DNA of 64,000 nt from positions 186,001 to 250,000 of the forward strand of contig MCGE01000014.1 in NCBI GenBank assembly GCA_002105175.1, written 5' to 3'. A program made the translations under genes and the position numbers. Numbering within the stretch: the first letter of the stretch is position 1; the number at the start of each line of letters is the position of its first letter. The stretch comes from Absidia repens. Taxonomy: Eukaryota; Mucoromycota; Mucoromycetes; Mucorales; Cunninghamellaceae. Under the pieces are notes generated by a model that saw nothing but the letters and a program-made list of their open reading frames with translations, did not search any database and had not been told where the DNA came from. Below are positions 11,248 through 20,003 of this stretch, in pieces.

Positions 11248-12541
11248 AATCGAGGCTCTTAGTATTAGTATCAGTTAGTATGATTGATCTACCCCGCTTC
11301 CCATTAGTTTATTTTTGTCTCGGTCTATTTTTATATATTGTTTACTGGATTATGTATTCCCTTCCCACTTTATCAATTTCCATTTAGACTTTATATTACC
11401 TCCTTCCTTCCTTCCTTATATATACGATCCTATCTTTTTTTACGTGATTCGAGTTCGTTTTGTAAATAAATCCCACTTTTTTCAAAGAAATATAATTACT
11501 TGTCTTTCAATGTCCTTCATATATATGTTGTTGTTTTCTTACTATTGTTGTGATTTATGTTATGTGGATAGTGCTCTATTTTATTGGATTTTAATATTCC
11601 GCTAATAAAAATATATTGTCATCATTCTTTATTCAAACACACTACACACGATATTTGGCTATAAAAGGCAACGACAGGCTTGTCATTTATCACCGATTAT
11701 ATAAAAAAAGATACCAATGTCACTGTAATTCTCCCATTATATTACTGTGATGTTATTTATGTCCATTTTTTAAAAAAAGTAACAATTGTACTCGTTTTTT
11801 CGCTCACCAGTCTGCGCTGGAGCGCGATGGATGAAACGGGTTGAAATAACGTGCAACCAATAACATTTGTCATTATCGGCATAAATGATAAAAGATCATC
11901 AAATAGCTCTTTTTTTTTTTTTCTTTTTTTTTGGACCTCCGCAGATCAATGGAGATTTCCTTTCCGGCAAGCTCAACCTGCCAACTTAAAATTGTTGTTC
12001 CTATTCAAATCCCTTCTCGCCAGGTTTTCGACATTGTTACTAGCATTCCACTTCAGCAGTTGCATTTATTTATGGGAAAAAAAGGTAGTTGCAACCTGCT
12101 TATCTTGATTTTAAGGCGTTAGAACAAGATATAGTCTGTGTGCCTTTATTTGCCCAGGCATGACGAAGGTGATTTTTTTTTATCACCACCATGCTCAAAT
12201 CATTATTCAAAGTTTGATGTCATTCAATAAACACACAAAATGATTTCTTCGAGTCAACCTTATGCAGCCCTTATCAGTAGGTGGTTTTCATCATTCATAC
12301 ATGGCAACTGACTTGATCTACATGCCTTTTACATTATAGAAGAAGATACAAAATAATGTCATCGGATTAGCAAGTCGACAATGACTGGTTTGAAGCAAGG
12401 TCGCAGGTTGTGTAAGTGTACAGTGTTGTAGGACATGGCTCAAAAGGCTCTTGCCAGTGTCGGCGTTTTAAACAAATTTCAAGGTGGAATCGCTTTTTCA
12501 TTTTTTTTTTCTTTCTCTTGCTTTTTTTTTTTCTTCATCAT
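11248..12541. other. Long intergenic region between ORMDL and CDK
   Basis: About 1.3 kb of AT-rich DNA. AATAAA-like sites near 11603 fit the ORMDL transcript end. A T-rich 5' region precedes the CDK start. Short open frames (for example 11851-12108) have no family resemblance. A possible tiny spliced frame from ATG 12240 is discussed among the rejected items. Confidence 0.5.
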
Positions 12542-12614
12542 ATGGATAAATATCAGGTAAAAGATCCACTGCGACCGCCTACTAAAAAATCAACTGACAT
12601 GCACTCAAACACAT

Positions 12615-12648
<34 letters not shown>

Positions 12649-14431
12649 CTAACACATCATTAACCATCTTTATCTACTACTATCAGAAAATTGAAAAGCT
12701 TGGGGAAGGTAAACAACATACCTGTTTTGAATCGATATTGTAGGTGTTTGACTCTTGGATTTATTTTGCTTCTATTGTTATTCAGGTGCATACGGCATTG
12801 TCTACAAGGCTCAAAACAGGGAAACGGGTGAAGTGGTAGCACTGAAACGAATCCGATTGGACAATGAAGAAGAAGGCGTAAGTTTCATTATTCCTGTCTA
12901 CCTTCACAAAATACTGTTCATATTCTTATCAATTGTTTGGTGTTGAATTATATAGGTCCCTTGTACTGCTATTCGAGAAATATCTTTACTAAAGGAGCTG
13001 AAGCATCCGAATATTGTTAGGTAAATGGCGACAAAAACACGATTGATACATGCTAAGAGTTATTCCTTTTGCTTTATACCACCTTAGATTGTATGATGTC
13101 TTGCACAAGGAAAGAAAACTGATCTTGGTGTTTGAATACTTGGATTCCGATTTGAAGAAGTTTTTAGATTCGAACGGTGGTGATATTGATGAATTGACTA
13201 TCAAAGTAAGTCTTCTGAGCTCAAAGAAAGTAAAGAGCTACCTTCTTACTAACTACCACAATCTGATCTGATCTGATCTTAATTGTATCGTGCCTTTTTC
13301 TATGTTTAGCAAATGATGTACCAGCTGCTCAAAGGGATTGCATTTTGCCATGAACATCGTGTTCTCCATAGAGTAAATTAATTCAGTAAGCAACACATAC
13401 CAAAGGCACATGGATTAATGGTACATATTATTTATTATATTATAGGACTTGAAGCCTCAGAACTTACTCATCAACAAGGTAAAGAACCCCTCCCCCCCCC
13501 AAAAAAAAAAAAAAAAAAAGATAGCATAGTAGCTGAACAATGTATAATGATATTCTGTCATTACAGAAAGGGGAACTGAAACTTGGTGACTTTGGGCTGG
13601 CAAGAGCGTTTGGAATTCCAGTAAGAAGTTATTCTCGAGATGTGGTGACGCTTTGGTACCGTGCACCAGACGTACTGATGGGATCAAAACAATATTCTAC
13701 ATCTATCGATTTATGGTCCGCTGGGTGTATTTTTGCAGGTAAAACGTTTCATTCCCACTTTCTTATATGCGTACTCACTGTTTTATTTTGTTTTAAAGAA
13801 ATGGCCTCTGGTAGTCCTTTGTTTCCTGGTAGCTCTGTATCAGATCAACTGCAATGCATATTCAAATATCCTTTTTTATTATTGTTATTGTTATTATTGT
13901 TATATGATATTGACAGACGAATCATTCTATGTATACTGTTTTCCTTGACTTCTTTGAACAGTTTTAGGTACACCTACAGACGAAACATGGCCCAAAGTAT
14001 CCCAAGTTCCTGAATACAAGGTAACCTTTGTCTTTTCCCTTCCTCATAAAAACTGGAAATCAGTAAAATTCAACTTTTTTTTTTCCTTTGCCATTTAGCG
14101 CGATTTTGAGATATTTGCCCCAATCTCACTGGAATCAATATTACCGAAATTGGATCCTCTCGGCATTGATTTGTTGAAGGTAAAAAGAAAAGACATACAA
14201 GGCGGGATTAGTATCATGGCTTTTAACCGTACACCATACCATACAGAAACTGTTAGAGTACCCTCCTGAGAAACGTATTACTGCAAGCAACGCTTTGCAA
14301 CGTAAGTTTGTCAAAGAAAGAAAAAATACATCTTATTTACTTACTCTATCCTTTTATTTCTTTTCAAAGACCCCTATTTTGACGACCTACGGAAAAAGGA
14401 ACAAGGATCTGAAAATCTGTCATCAAGATAA
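12542..14431 (+). CDS. Cyclin-dependent kinase, Pho85/CDK5 type
   Basis: Thirteen exons (12542-12556, 12687-12708, 12786-12877, 12956-13020, 13088-13205, 13310-13372, 13446-13478, 13567-13738, 13799-13865, 13960-14020, 14099-14179, 14247-14301, 14370-14431) join in frame to 301 residues, a minimal kinase domain. The Gly-loop is [13 protein letters not shown], the lysine lies in [10 protein letters not shown], the C-helix motif is PCTAIRE, the catalytic loop HRDLKPQN, the magnesium site [12 protein letters not shown], and the T-loop ends [15 protein letters not shown], features shared with Pho85 and CDK5. The T-loop residue before VVTLW is Ser-Arg-Asp rather than the phospho-Thr of CDK1/2. Every intron is GT-AG except that between exons 9 and 10 (13866-13959), which is AT-AC. 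A Pho80-type cyclin lies upstream. Confidence 0.95.
12616..12646. repeat. (TA)n microsatellite in CDK intron 1
   Basis: About 15 TA dinucleotides lie within the first intron of the CDK gene. Confidence 0.9.
13866..13959 (+). other. AT-AC U12-type (minor spliceosome) intron
   Basis: The intron begins ATATCCTTTT, identical to the U12 5' splice-site consensus, and ends TTCCTTGACTTCTTTGAAC. TTCCTTGAC at 13941-13949 matches the U12 branch-site consensus, with the branch adenosine about 11 nt before the AC end. No GT donor gives a usable frame here, whereas the AT-AC join yields [14 protein letters not shown], aligning with CDK5 IFRLLGTPTEEQWP. Confidence 0.9.
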
Positions 14432-15058
14432 GCTGGAGCGCCCATATAGTCATCCCCATCCACCATTCTATAGTATACTATTAGTATTTATTATTATTAT
14501 TAGCACCCATAGTTTTTTACATTATATCATGATCCTACACTGGTTTTATTATTGCATTTCTTCTATGCCCATACATTCATCCATATTCAATACAATAAAA
14601 ATAAAATAAAAAAAAGACCGCAATCATAGTGTTTTCTTTCTGGTTTCAAATATCCAGTATTTTCGTTGCCTTGATATTTTTTTTTCTAGCATATATTGTA
14701 CTCTGTCTGTCTCATTACCCATACATTATTACAAAACCAACAAATTACCATATACAGTAACCAACACTACATTTGATTACTTCCTAGGCACGTACCAGCT
14801 GAAGATAGCAAATAATAAATAATAATTGTTTTATTTCAATGGAAAGAAGAGTGATAGAGAGAGATGATACTAAGCTATAAAGGAATATACAAATACCATT
14901 CACTACATTTTATCACTTTCATATTTTGGAACGTATCAATTGAAGATAGCGAATAGTAAATAATATATTTTTATTTCAACAAAAAAGAACGGGAAGGGGA
15001 TGGGAGAGAGAGAGAGAGAGGGATAATACTAAACTGCAAGGGAATATACAAACACCGT
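14432..15058. other. Convergent 3' region, CDK / ankyrin gene
   Basis: AT-rich 3' flanks of two convergent genes, with AATAAA at about 14595 (+). A direct near-repeat is present: 'tgaagatagcaaataataaataataat' near 14800 and 'tgaagatagcgaatagtaaataatat' near 14940, each followed by a GA-rich run (GAGAGAGAGAGAG at about 15007). No gene seen. Confidence 0.5.
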
Positions 15059-15921
15059 TCAGGAAGATGGAGTGTCGCCTATGGATTGTTTGACTTGTTG
15101 TAGCACCATATTCGTTACGACCTGGCGCAGTTCCTCTTCATCTTGGACGCCACCGTCTTGTTGAATCTTATGCATGACTTGTTCCACTTGTTGAGCGAAT
15201 TCAGGTCGCAGTGTCATGTCGTCGTCAGCGTCGCTGTTGTCGTCGTTCTGAAGATATGTCAGCGCCTTGTCATTTTCATCATCATCATCATCGCTCGCTT
15301 TTTCCAGTGTTTCTCCAGTAAGTGCAGCCAAGAGCTTGGCGACATCGTCCCAACCTTCTTCGTTCGCTGTTTGTGCTGGGCTGACGCCTTCACTGTTCTT
15401 GTGATGGACATTGGCGCCATGATCGACCAGAAACTGCGCGAGATCGGCATGTTCGCAGACATATAATGGTGTATCCTTGTCGAAATCTTCAATGTTAATA
15501 TCGCCGCCATGTTCTAAAAGATACTCCAAAACGTCCTTGTGATTGTAGGATACCGCTGCATGACTATAAGAAAAGAACCGTCCACAATTAGTTTGAAAGT
15601 ACCAAATAGGTCTATGTTGTTATCATTTGTTCTTACAGGGCTGTATATCCAAATTCGTCTCTTTCATTGACTTGAGCGCCGCCTTCTACCAATTCCTACG
15701 ATCATCAAAAAAGAAAAGTGTCAGAGTAGATCTTTAAAGAATATGTCCCTGCAAGAATCATGAATAAGGACAACACTTACTTTTACTCGTTGAAGCTGCC
15801 CATCGCCTAATGAAATAAACGTCATCAGTTCAATCTATCTTGTCGATCCGGCTGTAGTTAGAAAAAAGAACATACCTGCTGCAACCCAGAGATTGTTGTC
15901 ATTAGAGGAGGCTGATTTCAT
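15059..15921 (-). CDS. Small ankyrin-repeat protein
   Basis: Four exons (15921-15876, 15806-15781, 15695-15637, 15563-15059) encode 211 residues. After MKSASSNDNNLWVAAGDGQL there are about three ankyrin repeats: NERDEFGYTALHAAVSYNH, DINIEDFDKDTPLYVCEHAD and NVHHKNSEGVSPAQTANEEG. The C-terminal half is acidic (DDDDDENDKAL) and ends in a predicted helix with QVEQVMHKIQ. The layout, short ankyrin block plus acidic tail, resembles yeast Yar1 and related fungal ankyrin proteins, but the sequence does not let me assign a partner. It is probably soluble, nuclear or cytosolic. Confidence 0.86.
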
Positions 15922-16215
15922 TGTTGAAAAGTGGGGAAGAAAAAAAAAAATTCTCAGAAAGCAGACGCCAAATCGTGATATATTCAACCTCCGCTTATTT
16001 TTTTTTGTTTTCTTTTTGAGAAAAGGCGTGAATATCCTTATGGCTTTGAGTTTTATAATACCCCTGCGCATTTATATTGATATATCAATAACGGTTGTTT
16101 TTTATCTTTATACATACCACTGTTTTCTAGTTGCGTATGGGGTATTCTTTGAATGTACACGAGAATATTTCTTTTTATCCTTCTATAGAAGATTGTAAGA
16201 CAACAGTCATGAAGG
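15922..16215. other. Upstream region of ankyrin gene and tRNA 5' flank
   Basis: T-rich DNA between the ankyrin gene start (-) and tRNA-Leu (+). No gene seen. Confidence 0.45.
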
Positions 16216-16311
16216 TCCTGGATGGCCGAGTGGTTAAGGCGACAGTCTTAAGTCCTGTATTGGAAGATAACTGTTGTGGAAACACGCGAGGGTTCGAACC
16301 CCTCTCCAGGA
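16216..16311 (+). tRNA. tRNA-Leu(UAA) with a 16-nt intron
   Basis: The 7-bp acceptor stem pairs TCCTGGA (16216-16222) with TCCAGGA (16305-16311). The D arm is GCCGAGTGGTTAAGGC, the T arm GAGGG-TTCGAAC-CCCTC. The 5' anticodon strand ACAGT (16242-16246) pairs perfectly with ACTGT (16270-16274), giving loop C-TTAAG-A with anticodon TAA at 16249-16251 once 16253-16268 is removed as an intron at the canonical position after base 37. The long variable arm TGTGGAAACACGC fits leucine tRNA. CCA is not encoded, and a T run (TATTTTTG) follows as a pol III terminator. Confidence 0.93.
16253..16268 (+). other. tRNA-Leu(UAA) intron
   Basis: Sixteen bases (TCCTGTATTGGAAGAT) lie between positions 37 and 38 of the tRNA. 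Removing them restores a perfect 5-bp anticodon stem; retaining them leaves a mismatched stem and an oversized variable region. Confidence 0.8.
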
Positions 16312-16399
16312 AATATTTTTGTCAATTGACCTTTTTGACGGAGATTGGAACGTACGAGCTTTGATTTCCTTAAGTGGTAGTTTCTCTTGTACTTTTTTG

Positions 16400-17610
16400 A
16401 TCTATTGTTAACGCTGTTGCGGCTAAATTTGTGGTTTTAGTCCAACTGGATTGTGTTTTTGTAGGTTTTTTATGTTTTTCTGGGTTAAATAGGATGTCTT
16501 GAGTGATCCTTTGGTGTAGCTTTGATCGTTTGGAGCTTTGAAAAATAATTTTCTTCCTTCGGCGGAATTTGAAATATTTTGTTCCTGAATCGGACAAAAA
16601 TAGATTTGATAGTAGTGAGCACCAGAACTTTTGTAGATAAAGTCCAACTGTAGAGAAAGTTTATAAAAAATAAACTTGAAAAAGTAAAATAAAATAAAAA
16701 GAAAAGTATTGACCTTTGTTGGTTCAATAAAAATAAGTGTATAACACACAGTAAAAATAAAATAAAAAGAGGACTTGTAGTCACAAAAAAATAAGAGAAA
16801 GTTTCTATATAGACGATAGAAACAAAATAAAAATAAGACAGTGATTTGGTGGTTAAAAAACCTTTGTACTGAATTTTATAAAAAAGGTTGAGATAAATAT
16901 GTAAAAATAAATAACTAAAGAAAAAAATAAAATTGTTGCGGGGGAAGTGGAGGTATTTATACTAATCAAAAAAAGAGGCTAACTATATATGAGGGGGTGG
17001 TGCAGGACGACACTTGTCGACACTTGTCAACATCGGTCAGCATGAAAACCAGTCACTGCATAGCCAGAGGTCAGGGGATGGTCAGAGGCCGATCCTCGAC
17101 AACGCTAAAATTGGTTATTTGGTCAGTAACTGCTGGGTTGTGTTTTTGCTTGCCAATAAACTTTTGATCATGTGTTACGGCTAATTTTGGTTGCTAGGTC
17201 GTAACTGGAGATTGTTTTTGTAGGTTTTTATTTTTTATAGAGTGAGCACCAGAACTTTTTAGGATTAAGTTCAACCGATTGTAGCTTCAAAGGCTTAAAG
17301 ATAATAAAGGACTAACTTGAAAGTCCAAGTGAGGATGTATTATTTTCAAAGATGAAAATAATAAGGTCAATAAAATAAGTAGTGACTTAGATCAAGTCAA
17401 AAAAAATAAAGAGAAGCGAGATTCAGACTCAGCTGTCAAAAATATATAATAAAAATATTCCAAAGTGTGGAATAAAAGGAAGCCAACAAGTTGGGAGGTT
17501 TAAAAAAACCTTTATAATGAATTTATTAAAAAATATAAAGTGATCAAAGATAATATGTTCAAAGATAATTTTTTTTCTTTTTGATATTTTTTTTCAAGGT
17601 ATTTATACTA
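16400..17610. repeat. Degenerate direct repeat pair (about 16400-16960 and 17170-17610)
   Basis: The two halves share an ordered series of blocks: 'cggctaa.ttt...tttttgtaggttttt' (16424 and 17178), 'gtgagcaccagaactttt' (16614 and 17240), 'ggtt.aaaaaacctttgta' (16852 and 17498) and 'aggtatttatacta' (16953 and 17597). About 200 bp with several 'ggtcag' words separates them. The arrangement could be two decayed LTR-like ends, a tandem duplication or a nonautonomous element. There are no coding frames of substance inside. Confidence 0.6.
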
Positions 17611-18480
17611 AAATTTTTAAAGTTCAAGACATCGTGCTCGAAACAAAGACTATCGTGCACCCGAAAACCCCGCTACTCCCGTAAACCATTTTGTTTCCGT
17701 AAACCATTTTTGTTTCATCTCAAACAATTCTCAAGGTTGAGTTCAACCGTCACACATGGAATATGATGGCAATGGTGAAAAGAAACAAAGTCAAATCGTT
17801 GGGGGGATGAAGCTCTTTATAGGAAAAAAAAAAGCTCCCATCTTATACAGGCATCTGAAACTGGTTAACATTAACTGAGGAAATCGAGAAATTGCAACAC
17901 CATGATGTTAACAGTATAAAAAGTGGATCGATTATGCAGACAAACTATATATATTCCAACGTGCTTCAATCATCATATTTTTATGCGCTCATCGCTGATC
18001 ATTTTTTATGCATCGCTCACTATATGCCTTCCATGCACTCACCACGACCATTTCCTAAAACCATAAACAAGACAAACTAAATCTACGATATACGGAGGAA
18101 AAGGATAAGGCATATTTTATTCAAATGTAGATATAAATAATGATAACTAAACCAAACTAAAATAATTAAATAATTGTACCGTGACATTTATCTAAAGGTA
18201 AGACATTTAAGATATATATGTGGCTCAGTGGGTGAGAGTGTGAGGCTGAAGGTATCTTCTGTGATTGTTTAATCTAAGAGGGGAGGCTATTCTATGATGA
18301 GTGACAAACTATTCTAATGTGGAAGTGTTAAATAAACTAAACCGAATATTTCCATCTTAATTGCAAAGGCAACACGGGAAGAGAACCATCAATGTGGTAT
18401 TGTTGTATGATATTGGTTGTTGAAAAAAAAAAGAAAGAGAAAGGGAAAAAGAGGGGAGGGTGTTCCTATTTTGTGTTATG
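17611..18480. other. Intergenic with degenerate reverse R1 arm and tRNA-like box
   Basis: Around 18110-18165 the text 'gcatattttattcaaatgtagatataaa' resembles the outer end of reverse R1 copies, facing the forward R1 copy that starts at 18490. Bases 18219-18275 contain TGGCTCAGTGGG, an excellent A-box-like motif, followed by GCTGAAGG, but only a poor B-box. No protein gene seen. Confidence 0.4.
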
Positions 18481-18489
18481 AGAAGCTCC

Positions 18490-19650
18490 AAAAAAACAAT
18501 TCAAATGCCGCCCACGTGGATTTTTTATTTACTCCCATGTTTTTTTTCACCCCCGCCCTTCTCTTTCCTTCTCTTTTTTTTTTTTTTTTTCTTCATTTTT
18601 TCATCATTGCTTGACTTCATTAGGGCTCTTATGGATTTAGGTTATTGTCAAATATAGTTCAGAAGGGGTTTCAGCTCAGGGATTACAAGATGCATGGGGA
18701 AATTCTTTCATTTTGGTTCTAGGATCTGAACTTTTCAGAGACATCATTAGCTTAGCTTTTGTTAGTTTGTCCATAGTTACGATCTATATCGGAATAAAGT
18801 CTACACATTTTTGTTTGCTTCAATTAAAATTATCCCATTAGCCTCTCTAATGTATTGTACAATACCCTGCTTAGCTACAATCAGCTTTTTTGATTAGTGC
18901 TGACCAACTGTTGTACTTCAATATTAGACCCTCTATTACTTATTATCGTGCTATGTACAGTATTTTAGCTCCCATTTCCTAGCCATTCCTTTAGATTAGC
19001 GTTGACCATTCTTCAAAGCCTCATTCATGGTACCTCCATTGAATCTCTTGTCATGATGAACCCCTTGTCATTGGTATTAATATCTACCAATATGCTTCAA
19101 TAAAATATGTCTTTTTCTTAATATTTTGACCTATCAAATAGTAAACATATCATTGTAGTTTTTTTTTTCTTTTTTGTGAGCGTCATACCAGACACTTGTT
19201 TGCTAATTTACACACTATGACTACTTCTCCCCTCCGTGCCCTAGGAAATGATCGAGAGTCTGAGATAATTTACTTGCAAAGATAGTCATATTGTTTACTG
19301 TTCGACCAATCATGTAAATGAATCTAGGCAGTATTGTGCGTGTAGCTCCAGCTATAGAGCATCTTTCAGAGCTTTCAAGCGTATCTATGACTACTTATCT
19401 CCAGATGATAGGACGACATCTTTTCTGTCACTTGATATGAAACGTGGTCTTATCTTCACTCTACTGCCCTTGCAAATCAACATAGACCGTACCACCAGCA
19501 TAATCTATACTAGACCGGACATATTGTATGTATACAGGTTGCTATTTTCTATGCATTTATTTTTGCATGTGATATAATACAAAAATATGAAGCCCAAACT
19601 AAAGTCAATTGAGAAACCAGGGGCTGGCTCTTAAGATGCAATGCGCAAAA
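18490..19650 (+). repeat. R1 dispersed repeat, forward copy
   Basis: The copy starts at the GCCCACGTG core (about 18512) and shares with the 4.2-5.5 kb copy the GGGATTACAAGATGCATGG block, the 'ttagcttag..ttagtttgtcc' block, 'ccaatatgcttcaataaaatatgtctttt' near 19090 and the terminal segment. It diverges by substitutions and small indels, and its antisense reading frame is broken. Confidence 0.75.
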
Positions 19651-20003
19651 GGGTCAATGATCACATAAGATAGAGAGTGTGATCTGATACAAACAAAAAT
19701 ATTTCTAAATACCAAGGGAATACATGTTATTTATAATATAAACAGACAAAGACAAATAGCTGGTAGCATCAAGTCAATCAAAAGTCGGTAAAAAAGAATT
19801 TTATTGGGATGAATATTATAGTATGATTGCATGAAAAGAGTAAGCTAATAAACAGATCAATACAAAAAAAAAAAACAATAAAAGAGAAGAGGAGAGGATG
19901 TGGTATAAAAAATAAAAGAGTACACTAAACTAAATGAATAAGCAAAAAAAAAAAAAAAAAAAGAAGAAGATGTATTGGAAGAGAGAGAGAGAGGAAGATT
20001 TTA
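19651..20003. other. 3' flank of the PLD gene
   Basis: A-rich DNA downstream of the PLD stop, with poly(A) runs at about 19864 and 19944 and a GA-rich run at 19980-19995. No gene seen. Confidence 0.5.

Noticed and set aside
12240..12396. Tiny spliced frame starting ATG 12240 (about 26 residues, via an intron ending at TTATAG 12340)
   Set aside because: It has plausible splice words but only 26 codons and no family resemblance. It may be an upstream frame in the CDK leader.
13799..13865. Conventional GT-AG alternatives for the CDK exon 9-10 junction
   Set aside because: Any nearby GT donor removes conserved kinase residues or shifts the frame; only AT-AC works.
16423..16749. 108-codon minus-strand frame in the direct-repeat region
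   Set aside because: Phe/Tyr/Ile/Lys-rich translation of AT-rich repeat DNA; the second repeat copy does not preserve it.
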